32,062 nt of DNA. Source: Leptospira noguchii serovar Panama str. CZ214. Its GTDB lineage: Bacteria > Spirochaetota > Leptospiria > Leptospirales > Leptospiraceae. Positions within the stretch are counted from its first letter, which is position 1. Every line of letters begins with the position of its first letter. Both the position numbers and the translations under genes were made by a program. The stretch lies in NCBI RefSeq assembly GCF_000306255.2, contig NZ_AKWY02000030.1, forward strand, positions 8,001 to 40,062, written 5' to 3'. The notes below the pieces were generated by a model that did no database searches, had not been told where the DNA came from, and worked only from the letters and a program-made list of their open reading frames with translations. Shown one piece after another: positions 12,101 through 32,062 of this stretch.

Positions 12101-15035
12101 ATGTTCCTCCAAAAGACGCGGAGATATTTGTAGAACCAGTGTCAATTGCGGCCATTCTTCCTTGAGTTCCGTTTGCATTGCTGATTGTAGCAGTAGAAGT
12201 ATTGGAAGAATTCCAAGTCACTTGAGTGGTCAGATCTCTGGAAGAACCATCTGTATAATAACCGGTCGCTACGAAGTCTTGATTCAATCCTTTTGCAATG
12301 TTAAAAGAAGAAGTGGGAGCGATCGTGATGTTTGTTAAGGTTGCGTTTGTAACTGTTAGTACACTTGGATCTGAAGTAACGGCGCCTAGACTTGCGCTGA
12401 TATTGGTGGATCCAGTTTGAAGAGTAGTCGCTTTACCGTTGGTTCCGGAAGCGTTGCTGATCGTGGCAACTGCAGGATTGGAAGAAGCCCAAGTAACGGA
12501 ATCGGTTAGATTCTGATTACTACCGTCCGAGTAAACTCCGGTTGCAGTAAAATTTTGAGACAGACCGTTGGCAATGTTCGGATGTGTTGGATCGATCTGA
12601 ATACTGGTCAAGCTTGGAGCAATTACTGTAAGATCAGCGTATCCACTAACACCTCCTAACGTTGCGGTGATCCTTGAAGTTCCAGTGGTACTGTTTCCGT
12701 TTGCGGGAGAATTCATCAGTTTCTTTTTAGGGCCGGTTTCTAAAACTCCTAGTTGTATTACGTTTGTTTGTGAGCTATCCCAAACAACTTGATCACTGAT
12801 ATTCAAGTTGCTTCCATCTGAAAAAACACCTGTCGCGATTGCTCTCGTAGAAGTTCCTTTTGCAATCGGAGAATCTTCCAGAGTTACTTGGATTGAATCT
12901 AAAACTGCTGCATTGACCGTAAAACTGATTGCAGATAAAGTTCCGCCTAACGCAGCACTGATCTGAATGTTTCCTTGTGCAACACCTGTCGCCTGTCCCT
13001 GTCTACCCAAGGCATTGTCTATAGAAGCGATGGAAGAATCCGCACTTGTCCAAGCGACGGAAGTAGTCAAATCTTGATTGCTTCCATCAGAATACGTTCC
13101 GGTTGCGGTAAGGTTTAAACTTCTTCCTACCGCTACGGAAGGAAGAGACGGAGTAATCGTGATTGAATTTAAAACAGCGTTTGTGACTGTGAGAGTAGTA
13201 GCAGAAGAAGTAACGGCGCCTAACGTTGCAGATATGTTTGTAGTTCCGGCAGAAGAACCCAAGGCAATTCCTTGAGTTCCGTTTGCGTTGCTGATTGTCG
13301 CTCTGTTCGTATTGGAAGAATTCCAAGTTACTTGAGAGGTCAGGTTCTGATTACTTCCATCTGTATAAACTCCAGTTGCCGTAAAAGGAATGGTAAGCCC
13401 TGAAGCGACCGAAGGGTTGGTGGGTGACACTTCGATAGAAATTAAAGTTGCCGCATTGACCGATATGTCGGTATATGCGGAGATTGCCTCTAACGTTGCA
13501 GTAATTCTTGCTGTACCTAAACCCCCGGAGGAAGGAGATTGTATTTCTCTTTTGGGGACCGCAGTTAAATTAGCTATTTGTAATATTGAAGAATTAGAGC
13601 TATTCCAAGCGACTTGATCGCTTATGTTTTGAGAAGAACCGTCCGAGTAGACTCCGATTGCTTGTACAAACGTAGAAGTACCTCGAGCGATCGAATGGGA
13701 ATCGGAAATCACTTGAATTGATTCTAAAGTAGCATTGGTAACATTTAAAGAAATAGTAATATCTACTCCTCCGATGGCAGCGGTAATGTTTGTACTACCA
13801 ACTCCAACTCCGGTAATTCTTCCGGATAAACCGGCAGAATTATCTACGGTAGCTACACTTGGTAAGGAACTGGACCAAGTTACTTGGTTTGTAATGTCGG
13901 AAACTGTACCATCCGAAAAAACTCCGGTAGCGGTAAGATATAATGTTCTTCCATTGGCTACACTAGGATTTGCGGGAGTGATTGTAATGTTAGTAAGAAC
14001 CGCAGAAGTGACGTTTACTTGTGTCTGCCCTGTTATTCCGCCTAACGTTGCTGTGATGTTTGCTGAACCGGTTGATTGAGTAGTAAGAAGGCCTTTGGTA
14101 GATGCAGAATTATCGATTGTTGCAACCGAAGTATTTAGAGATGCCCAGGAAACCTGATTTGTTAAATCTTGAGTGGACTGATTGCTATAGGTTCCAATTG
14201 CTGTGTACTGTTGGACTTTGCCAAGAGGATAACTTGAGTTGGCAGGAGTTACTGCGATCGAACTAAGAGTTGCCGCACTTACGGTTACATTCAAATTGGA
14301 AGTTTTACTTTCAAAGGAAGTGACAATAGACGTACTACCTGGAGAAAGCCCGGAAACTAAACCTGTGGTGTTTACACCTGCAATAGAAGATTGAGTTATG
14401 TTCCAAGACACGCTTGGGTCGGAAGTTAAAACCTGAGTACTACCGTCCGAAAAAATTCCTTCCAATTTACATTGACGATCGATTCCAACAGGTAATGGGC
14501 TGCCTTGGTTCACGCAGGTTACGGTCAGATCGGATAAAATAGCAGATGTGACGGTTAACGTTGTGGTTGCACTTTTTCCTTGAAAGGATACATTCACGTT
14601 TCCAGAACCTAAATTCATTCCTTTAAATTGGGATTGTGTTAGTAGTTTGAGGATGTTCGAATCTACAGAATACCAGGATCCCTCTAAGGAAACATCTCGG
14701 CGAGTATTGTCTTTGTAGATAGCGGTGGCGTTTAGATGTAAAGTTGTGCCTCGAGCTAAATTTGCGTTAGGCGTGGAAATTTCGATCCGATCTAACTCTA
14801 CTGTAGACGGCTCCGACTCAAACGGATTATTTACTCCTAGGAAAAGCATCCAAAGTGAATTGTTTGCCCCACCTTTTTTACCGGCTAGTAAACCGGGGGC
14901 GCCTGAAAAAATTGGCCAGGCCGCGCAGCTTTCCAAAAAAAATATGCTGAATAGTAAAAAGAGGATAAGAATAAACTTAAGTAGGAGTCGTGTTTTTTTA
15001 ACTTTGAGTTTATTGATATTCTTGGTCATCTTCAT
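9162..15035 (-). CDS. Leptospiral Ig-like (Lig-type) surface lipoprotein: 12 Big domains plus large C-terminal non-repeat region (LigB-like layout; possible LigC)
   Basis: The 1957-residue protein has a basic N-terminus, a hydrophobic signal and lipobox FLESC (Cys37). Next is a WPIFSGAPGLLAGKKGG segment like the LigB N-terminus. I count twelve Big_2-type domains of about 90 residues, roughly residues 81-1165, each with a pattern like SIxVxPxxxxVAxGxxxxFTATGxYSDGS followed by DLTxxVTWxSS. Then come one or two SbsA/Big_5-like domains (from about 1168, DTIAPTITNVVAL) and a Cys-containing, beta-rich region to the end. LigA/LigB bind fibronectin, factor H and C4BP. The sequence differs from LigB as I recall it, but the layout is the same. 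LigC, published as a LigB-like pseudogene, is the best candidate, and this copy is uninterrupted. Two ATGs (15035, 15029) are possible; AAAGG is better spaced from 15029. It is the first gene of a unit with two Bor-like lipoproteins. Confidence 0.85.
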   Translation of the reverse strand: MKMTKNINKLKVKKTRLLLKFILILFLLFSIFFLESCAAWPIFSGAPGLLAGKKGGANNSLWMLFLGVNNPFESEPSTVELDRIEISTPNANLARGTTLHLNATAIYKDNTRRDVSLEGSWYSVDSNILKLLTQSQFKGMNLGSGNVNVSFQGKSATTTLTVTSAILSDLTVTCVNQGSPLPVGIDRQCKLEGIFSDGSTQVLTSDPSVSWNITQSSIAGVNTTGLVSGLSPGSTSIVTSFESKTSNLNVTVSAATLSSIAVTPANSSYPLGKVQQYTAIGTYSNQSTQDLTNQVSWASLNTSVATIDNSASTKGLLTTQSTGSANITATLGGITGQTQVNVTSAVLTNITITPANPSVANGRTLYLTATGVFSDGTVSDITNQVTWSSSLPSVATVDNSAGLSGRITGVGVGSTNITAAIGGVDITISLNVTNATLESIQVISDSHSIARGTSTFVQAIGVYSDGSSQNISDQVAWNSSNSSILQIANLTAVPKREIQSPSSGGLGTARITATLEAISAYTDISVNAATLISIEVSPTNPSVASGLTIPFTATGVYTDGSNQNLTSQVTWNSSNTNRATISNANGTQGIALGSSAGTTNISATLGAVTSSATTLTVTNAVLNSITITPSLPSVAVGRSLNLTATGTYSDGSNQDLTTSVAWTSADSSIASIDNALGRQGQATGVAQGNIQISAALGGTLSAISFTVNAAVLDSIQVTLEDSPIAKGTSTRAIATGVFSDGSNLNISDQVVWDSSQTNVIQLGVLETGPKKKLMNSPANGNSTTGTSRITATLGGVSGYADLTVIAPSLTSIQIDPTHPNIANGLSQNFTATGVYSDGSNQNLTDSVTWASSNPAVATISNASGTNGKATTLQTGSTNISASLGAVTSDPSVLTVTNATLTNITIAPTSSFNIAKGLNQDFVATGYYTDGSSRDLTTQVTWNSSNTSTATISNANGTQGRMAAIDTGSTNISASFGGTSSPNTNVTVTSAVLNSIQVSPSDISVAKGNTKAYTAIGVYSDFSTLDVTSQVTWTSSSVSVATISNASGHEGLATTVGTGATTITATLTGISNSTSLTVTAAVLVSLSVGPTNSFVYMTQTKNFIATGTYSDGTMQDITTQVTWTSSDTTLGTISNAFGIEGRATGIAAGAVIVTATLGSISGNTSLTVIFLDTIAPTITNVVALTPTTLRITYSENVNETQAKTAANYKLAVTSSVTGNCSDNSNFTSTSSAITVSSVSGSGSVFVLTLGSSQTSNAPYTILVNKSGVQDLSTTPNNLGCANYGDFLGQEQIKIVSASCANSNSVILNFSKAPKSGNNISGSAECTGSTECSNRYKISGASDLGTINSVKMLDGIVCNGATADSAKVCVVHNLVQTGAQYTIITADSVDGDGFDNSSWGSIRNSLDTENLQSSPRDRASFLGCGTSPVNFADGPISIDPNSSTFGYLADFNSKIYSGPNNSGNGALRFAYDGSVPESVQFSFEKDTTAQDGDVTNVSSNTASSRENSISVPPYVTLGHSGCTINNGTLSTGCGPDNENGRGVFSTGILSSASYLFVAGAKTIADGLGQYLFDYLYYSADPSSNMSFKYIDLGSITGTLTAGTSSLTVLNNRVFAGFAKSSNDGIGLFGGLNAPDFGFVTFNSADSGTTGFCTPGSNCDAFDGTKGKRIRIDFLPYFGGPSTGLLGINNNAHPNWAYYIGVDSMFVFKNRLYAANGGLHSVGHNGSIIRSTTADPTAACTGPDSCSNWVEIGPRTNTKWHNSPTNNWFSLELNQFYNLIPGDKAFAQFAEFNNNLYVTRTICIQSSQATGIRTNPGIVTGCTDGTTTNRRAQLWKCDPTISGNTSECDAADWSVVGDDGSGITNMGDSTNRTITMVMKNGSYLYIGYDNPNGIRIYRTNVANPGSSSALWSQIAGNGLTDATNVQQIYSAVSVPSGSINYIYVSAGKSNVSVRTYRQQN
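11530..14795 (-). repeat. Tandem array encoding twelve about 90-residue Big domains
   Basis: The coding repeat has a period near 270 bases, and the units are well diverged in DNA. Domains 5 and 8 share an insertion rich in Lys/Pro/Ser (around 13516-13560 and 12714-12745) and the start SIxxARGTST / PIAKGTSTR. Three-domain blocks 5-7 and 8-10 therefore look like copies of one another. Confidence 0.7.
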
Positions 15036-16288
15036 AAACCTTTCATAAAAGATTTAAAAAATACTATGTAGAGAGAATATTAACTTTTAAAGAGCGAAAA
15101 TTAAAATATAAATAATACTTTAACATCCTAAATGGCACAAATTATAATATTATTATAATAGTGTGCCTCTTTTTTGTTTTTTGACTCAAAGTATATGCAA
15201 GAAAATTACAAAGTAAATAATTTTTTGACAAAAATTTCATATAAACAATTCGAAAAATAAAAATTGAATTCAAACGTTAAGTATTATGTCAATCGTAAGC
15301 AACGTGTGAAAAAAAATGAAAGTTTCATCGATCGCTGGTATAAAATTAAAAGTATAGTTTTAGTGTTTCTACTGATTCTTGTATAAGAAAGTAGTGTAAA
15401 TTTTGAGAAAAATTCTAGTTTTAAGTCGGAATTTTAAGCACTTTATTATAGTTCTGAGTAACGTTGAGACTGTAATAAGATAATATAACGAACGGATTGA
15501 AAATGAAAACTAAATGGTTTTTACAAACAGTATAGTATTGGAATACTGTTAATTTTATATTCGAAAGATAGGTTTATAGTCAAAATGAAAGGTTTTATAG
15601 TCGTTTTAGTAAAAATAAAATATTAAGCGACTTAAAAATAATTTTACTGATCTCTATAAAATAAATCTTTATCACAAAATCTATTTCGGTGTAAAACATC
15701 ATTATTCTGTTATATATCTTTGAGTAAAAGTCTAATACCTAATCTTAAAACTTACTGATAACGAACTACTAGAAAGTTCGTAAATATCCAGATGTAACTG
15801 TTTCTGTGGAAACTCTAACATTTGATCTGAACTTATAAAGATTATCGTTTATGTCTTTTGAGACAAGTTCTAACTATTACTACTCGGATGTATGAAAGGA
15901 ATACTATGTTGAGTTTGTTTTAAAACTTAGAATCTGAGAAGCCAACAATTCTAGATTTGGCGCAATTTCGCGAGGACTTCTATATTTTTAAAAAAAATTA
16001 TTCGTTAATGATTGTACCATTTTTATGCGGCTGAGTAAATGAAAATTTGTAAGAAAAATCACATTACACATTTTTTAAGGTTTAGTATGGGAAAATTAAG
16101 TTTTATAAAGCTAATTTCTTACACCGAACTAGTTATTCTGTTTGCTCTTGTTTGAGTTAAAACTGGATTCTAAGTGTCCAGTAGTTTACTACTTCGAACG
16201 GTAGTGTGTTTTTAAAAAATATAGCCGTTTCTTTTTTTATTCTGAAAAATTTCTAAAATCAATCGATCGTGTGGATTGTTGACTTCGG
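15036..16288. other. Gene-free AT-rich interval upstream of the lig-type gene
   Basis: About 1.25 kb between the lig-type start and the stop of the GT-C gene, both on the minus strand, has no open frame worth calling. It should contain the lig-type promoter and any long 5' leader. I could not assign a convincing -35/-10 pair. A perfect 7-bp hairpin lies at 15761-15781. TATAGTTCTGAGTAA at 15447-15461 recurs at 7023-7037, which may be chance in such AT-rich DNA. Confidence 0.65.
15761..15781. repeat. Perfect inverted repeat ACGAACT-N7-AGTTCGT
   Basis: Seven-bp arms with a 7-base loop lie about 730 bases upstream of the lig-type start. No T-run follows on either strand, so it is not an obvious terminator. 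A protein-binding site or decayed element is possible. Confidence 0.35.
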
Positions 16289-18169
16289 TCATTGTATAGA
16301 GTATTCTCTCATACAAAAATTTCCAGAAGGATGTTTATATTCTTTCTTAAGAGTTGTACTTTTACCTACAGCTGCAGAACGAATTGCAAACTTATCCATC
16401 ATTTCTTTTTGACCACAAACGGGAGTGATTACAAGTGCAGACGAAAATTCTTCCCAAGATTTCCATTTGTGTCTGGAGTCGTTTCTATATTTACCTTTTG
16501 AGAGAGTTTTCATTCTCATTAACAGATCTATTTCGGATGCAAGTAATCTGCCTTTTTTATCGAAGTTGAATTCTTCATGAAATCCGTTGAATACGATGTA
16601 TTTTCCTTCTGGAGAAATTTTTTCTGTTAAATCTCTTGCGGGTTGAAATAGATCCGCCCTAAAACCCTTTAGACAAAAGTATTGAACTTTTTCAAAACTG
16701 TCGCTTAACAATCCACCTTCTCTTACATATAAACTGCTGCTCCAAACGAACACTACGGTTCCGAACACGATCGCCGAGTATTTTAGTTTTTTAGAATCTT
16801 CTTCTATAAAACGAAAAACCCAAAGTGAAAAAATCGTAAACAAAGCGGGTAGAGGAGCAAACACATGACGTAACTGTTTGTTACCCGTGGTGGCATCTAT
16901 AACCAAGTATTGCAAAAATAAAATACTCGTAACCGCGACGAATGGATCTCTCAGTGTTTGCGAGATCGAAGAAAAAAAGTTTCCTTTGTTTTTTATATGA
17001 AAGAATATTAAGATTAAAGCAAATACCCCAAAAAAGAAAATTCGAAAAATCCAAGGTTCCTGAAAAACGTGACTGACTGGAACCGTGGAAGAAGGAGCAG
17101 AAAATAAGGCTAGGATAAAACTTTTTACGAACTCGTTTACGATCATCTGAGCGTTGATCAGGCTCATTACTCTGTCCGGGTTACTAAAAATCCAAGCCAA
17201 AGAAGGGGCGATCGCATATAGATAAAGTACTCGGATGGAAGACGGAGCGATCTTTTTCCATTCTTCTCTTTTTGTGTAAAGGAAAAGATTAAAATCGATG
17301 AATAATAACACAGTACAATAATAGATTATGAGTTTGAATTTTCTTTGATCTAAGTTGATGTTTGTCGTAGCTCTCAAAACTGGAAGGGAAAATACGAGCA
17401 AGACAACAAATACTATAAAAATTCTTCTGACACCTTTGTATCTTTCGTTTAATAGAAATTTTAGAATATTGTAATATTCTTTATGTTTTGAAAGTAGTTC
17501 ATAGAAAAAGATTGCGATAAATAATAAAAGCCCGTATGGATATTTGGTAAAAAACAAACCAAAAAGGGAAAGAAAAACGGACAATTCAATTTTTTCTTTT
17601 TTCTCAAATGGATAACGAAACGGATCTAAGTAGGTATATGAATACACCTTATAAAGAGTATAATAAGTCCATAATAGAAAAAACATTCCCTGAGTTTCCA
17701 ACATAGAAGATAAACTGTAGGAAGGGGTTTCTGTGGTATGAAGAGTCAACGCTAAGGTTAAGATAGAAGTTAACCCTGCTTTCCATAAAGAACCAGTAAT
17801 TTTATAAACGATATAAAGAATCGAAGGAAAACAAAGTCCGTAAAAAACAAGGCCTAACAAAGAATCCTTTTCTGTGATCGACATATTCCCAGGGATAATC
17901 AAAAGAATCAGAGAGAATAAAGAACGAAGAGGGGGCCAAGTAGGAGATTCTAAAAATGGAAAAAAAGCCCTCCAAATTCTGAATTCTTTAAAATCCTGAT
18001 ACTGATCTAAAACTACGTTTAGGCGAATGTTTTCGTCCCAAGTCAAAATGTCCTTTAAAGTGCAGGTCCTAATAAAAATTTCCCAATGGCGAAATCCCAT
18101 ATAAAACGTAAGACCCAAGGCAAACAAACACAACAAAATGCCTGGGATTAGGAATTTGTATTTTTTCAT
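16289..18169 (-). CDS. GT-C-type membrane glycosyltransferase (ArnT/PMT-like, family 39-like)
   Basis: The protein has 626 residues with about ten or more hydrophobic segments (first at about 8-25, then 82-94, 104-124, 130-145 and onward to about 470) and a soluble C-terminal part. Asp45-Glu46 in TWDENIR, in the first extracytoplasmic loop, matches the acidic catalytic pair of GT-C enzymes. SPTWPPLRSLF soon after resembles the family's proline-rich loop. Such enzymes move a sugar from a polyprenyl-phosphate carrier to a lipid, glycan or protein on the outer face of the inner membrane. The gene starts 32 bases after the GT2 gene, with GGAG seven bases before the ATG. The pair fits a make-carrier / use-carrier pathway. 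Sugar and acceptor are unknown. Confidence 0.68.
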   Translation of the reverse strand: MKKYKFLIPGILLCLFALGLTFYMGFRHWEIFIRTCTLKDILTWDENIRLNVVLDQYQDFKEFRIWRAFFPFLESPTWPPLRSLFSLILLIIPGNMSITEKDSLLGLVFYGLCFPSILYIVYKITGSLWKAGLTSILTLALTLHTTETPSYSLSSMLETQGMFFLLWTYYTLYKVYSYTYLDPFRYPFEKKEKIELSVFLSLFGLFFTKYPYGLLLFIAIFFYELLSKHKEYYNILKFLLNERYKGVRRIFIVFVVLLVFSLPVLRATTNINLDQRKFKLIIYYCTVLLFIDFNLFLYTKREEWKKIAPSSIRVLYLYAIAPSLAWIFSNPDRVMSLINAQMIVNEFVKSFILALFSAPSSTVPVSHVFQEPWIFRIFFFGVFALILIFFHIKNKGNFFSSISQTLRDPFVAVTSILFLQYLVIDATTGNKQLRHVFAPLPALFTIFSLWVFRFIEEDSKKLKYSAIVFGTVVFVWSSSLYVREGGLLSDSFEKVQYFCLKGFRADLFQPARDLTEKISPEGKYIVFNGFHEEFNFDKKGRLLASEIDLLMRMKTLSKGKYRNDSRHKWKSWEEFSSALVITPVCGQKEMMDKFAIRSAAVGKSTTLKKEYKHPSGNFCMREYSIQ

Positions 18170-18201
18170 ATTTAGCTCCAGAGTAGAAAATCCGGAAACG
18201 T

Positions 18202-19205
<1,004 letters not shown>

Positions 19206-19224
19206 ACCGTAAGAATCACAGGAG

Positions 19225-19239
19225 TGGACTTTTTGTCCA
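19225..19239. promoter_or_regulatory. Short inverted repeat TGGAC-TTTTT-GTCCA in the divergent intergenic region
   Basis: A 5-bp perfect inverted repeat lies 28 bases upstream of the GT2 start, between two divergent units. It could be an operator or a small leader hairpin. It is short enough to be chance. Confidence 0.25.
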
Positions 19240-19329
19240 GAAATATTCCCAGCGTTTCCAACAAACGATGATTTGTTATCGATTCAAGGGGTTTTTGTCG
19301 TCATTTTTAGTGCTACGCGAAAAATTCTC

Positions 19330-19727
<398 letters not shown>

Positions 19728-19748
19728 TTGATCCTCTTTAAAAAGTAA

Positions 19749-22736
<2,988 letters not shown>

Positions 22737-22741
22737 GGAGG
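22737..22741 (+). promoter_or_regulatory. Ribosome binding site GGAGG that fixes the TTG start at 22750
   Basis: GAGGAGGAAG lies just after the upstream stop codon, with GGAGG eight bases before TTG 22750. This sets the start of the YdbL-like lipoprotein. The longer frame from ATG 22687 would bury the signal peptide 21 residues in. Confidence 0.8.
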
Positions 22742-22749
22742 AAGTAAAA

Positions 22750-23346
<597 letters not shown>

Positions 23347-23349
23347 ATT

Positions 23350-31116
<7,767 letters not shown>

Positions 31117-31498
31117 GTTTTTTTATTATAGAATACTGACGAACCGCTCGCGATCGCGCTTTTTACACCAATTTAAACTTAATGTTGTTTCCTGATTGTC
31201 GATCTTAAAATAGGTAAGTGTCCTCTGAGTTCAGAAGGGGCCATTCGCTGAGCTTTATCCGGACTGCGACGTTGCGTTAGCATTGGATAAAACGTGCTAA
31301 GTTTTCTAACTCGATCGTATTCAAATTAAGCAAATGCTCTTTATGGACCGCGTTTTAGACGCAACATAAGAATCGCTTTGCATTGGTTACATTGAATTCA
31401 CGTTATTTTAAGGAATATCGTTTTATGATTTTGTCTATAACTTGCACATAGACTTTGCACGCGTTACTGCGATAGAGTCTATTTTATTTGGAAGATTT
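31117..31498. other. Gene-free interval with an inverted copy of the dispersed repeat
   Basis: 382 bases lie between the giant lipoprotein gene and the convergent DUF1564 gene. They hold copy C of the composite repeat (31332-31411). CGCGATCGCG at 31149-31158, followed by CTTTTT, cannot form a good looped stem. No gene is seen. Confidence 0.6.
31332..31411. repeat. Composite dispersed repeat, copy C (inverted relative to copy A)
   Basis: The block ATGCTCTTTATGGACCGCGTTT (about 31334-31355) corresponds to the copy-A palindrome, matching 17 of 20 bases over the core. GAATTCACGTTATTTTAA (31394-31411) is the reverse complement of copy A's TTAAAATTAACGTGAATTC with one base missing. The two blocks are 39 bases apart here and 40 in copy A. 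Confidence 0.55.
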
Positions 31499-32020
31499 TT
31501 ATTCTTTTAGATAGTATGGGTATTTATCTGTCATTGGGTTCGGTTCAAATTTTAATTCTCTTGAAATGAGATTTTGTCTTCTGTTGATCTTCCAAGTCAT
31601 TTCGTAAGTCCAGTGAAAGCTAGGAACTCCCCGGTTTAAACTTTTCACAAAAAAATCCCCCTTGTCCTCCAACCAAAGCATGTAATTAAAAAGATAACAC
31701 CTCGAAACCCCATGAGCCGCCGCCAACACACCTAAAGTCGCCCAAACACCAGTATGAACCCGAATACTAAACTTTTTCATTTTGCCAACGTCTCGATTGT
31801 ATTTGATTTTACCCGCCCGGTTATGAAGACGCTTCATAGAAACGATCTGCTTAGAATATTTTCTCAATAGAAAAGGAAGTTTGCCCCGAAGTGCTTTTCT
31901 TTCCTGAAGATTCAAACGATTCCAATAAACATCTGGAACCAAAAGAGAATCTGTACCAACAGAATCTTCTACCAAAGCAGACTCAATTTTTTGACCGTCG
32001 TCCAATAAAAGAATGTCCAT
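31499..32020 (-). CDS. DUF1564-family protein
   Basis: This 173-residue soluble protein matches the DUF1564 family, which is greatly expanded in Leptospira. The diagnostic part is FSIRVHTGVWATLGVLAAAHGVSRCYLFNYMLWLE (residues 84-118), with NRGVPSFHW and a C-terminal FEPNPMTDKYP. It is Lys/Arg-rich before the core. A strand followed by two helices, with VSR at the turn, resembles ribbon-helix-helix DNA-binding proteins; that is inference, and the function is unknown. The start ATG 32020 fits the usual N-terminus (MxILLL...IESAL), but it has no clear ribosome binding site and the frame stays open to the window edge, so an upstream start is possible. It converges on the giant lipoprotein gene. 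Confidence 0.8.
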   Translation of the reverse strand: MDILLLDDGQKIESALVEDSVGTDSLLVPDVYWNRLNLQERKALRGKLPFLLRKYSKQIVSMKRLHNRAGKIKYNRDVGKMKKFSIRVHTGVWATLGVLAAAHGVSRCYLFNYMLWLEDKGDFFVKSLNRGVPSFHWTYEMTWKINRRQNLISRELKFEPNPMTDKYPYYLKE

Positions 32021-32062
32021 ATTAGAAACGGTTCTTAGAACTTTCCAAGCGGAATGGTTTAT

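Noticed and set aside
13735..14079. Open frames antisense to the Big-domain array (also at 13078-13275, 13390-13617 and 11679-11966)
   Set aside because: They repeat with the array period and give no domain-like protein; they are shadows of the biased codon use in the repeats.
11530..14795. Periodic repeats considered as a CRISPR-like or satellite array
   Set aside because: The period is 270 bases, in frame with Big domains, and the units are diverged at DNA level; there are no short identical repeats with unique spacers.
15287..15292. TTGACA on the minus strand as a -35 box for the lig-type gene
   Set aside because: No TATAAT-like hexamer occurs 16-18 bases downstream.
31149..31165. CGCGATCGCG followed by CTTTTT as a terminator of the giant-lipoprotein operon
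   Set aside because: The palindrome has no room for a loop and gives only about three stable pairs.

Overview
The window looks like chromosome of a pathogenic Leptospira (L. interrogans / kirschneri / noguchii group). Three things suggest this: AT-rich DNA, many lipoproteins with spirochaete-type lipoboxes (LSVNC, FLTEC, FFMNC, FLTNC, FYHC), and a very large Lig-type protein with twelve 90-residue bacterial Ig-like (Big) domains. A DUF1564 protein, a Leptospira-expanded family, lies at the right edge. The species call is inference, not a database match.

Layout, left to right. (1) 1-3099, + strand: the 3' end of a RelA/SpoT ppGpp enzyme (ACT domain), then an oligopeptide-type ABC solute-binding lipoprotein and a kinase-fold protein, 10-12 bases apart. 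(2) 3100-4204: gene-free AT-rich DNA with decayed repeats. (3) 4205-6298, +: purB (adenylosuccinate lyase) with an abutting NAD(P)-binding epimerase-like gene (TAAATG junction). (4) 6299-7388: a second repeat-bearing gap, sharing blocks with gap 2 in the same order and spacing. (5) 7389-8207, +: a sterol desaturase / fatty acid hydroxylase family membrane protein. (6) 15035 down to 8245, - strand: a three-gene unit of the Lig-type surface lipoprotein and two small lipoproteins that resemble the lambda Bor / E. coli Iss family. (7) 15036-16288: gene-free AT-rich DNA upstream of the lig-type gene. (8) 19197 down to 16289, -: a GT2 polyprenyl-phosphate glycosyltransferase and a GT-C membrane glycosyltransferase. 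(9) 19386-31116, +: a tight four-gene operon of a STAS-domain protein, an AsmA/YdbH-like envelope protein, a YdbL-like (DUF1318) lipoprotein and a 2588-residue lipoprotein with a TolB-like propeller, TPR-like helices and CHAT-like regions. (10) 31117-31498: another gap carrying the dispersed repeat. (11) 31499-32020, -: DUF1564 protein.

Two units deserve most attention. The lig/Bor-like operon joins a complement- and matrix-binding protein family to a family linked to serum resistance. The STAS/YdbH/YdbL/giant-lipoprotein operon looks like a spirochaete version of the E. coli YdbH-YnbE-YdbL intermembrane bridge. In it the YdbL part is lipidated, no separate YnbE gene is present, and a giant scaffold-like lipoprotein is added. 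No tRNA, rRNA, CRISPR array, intact insertion sequence or origin was seen.
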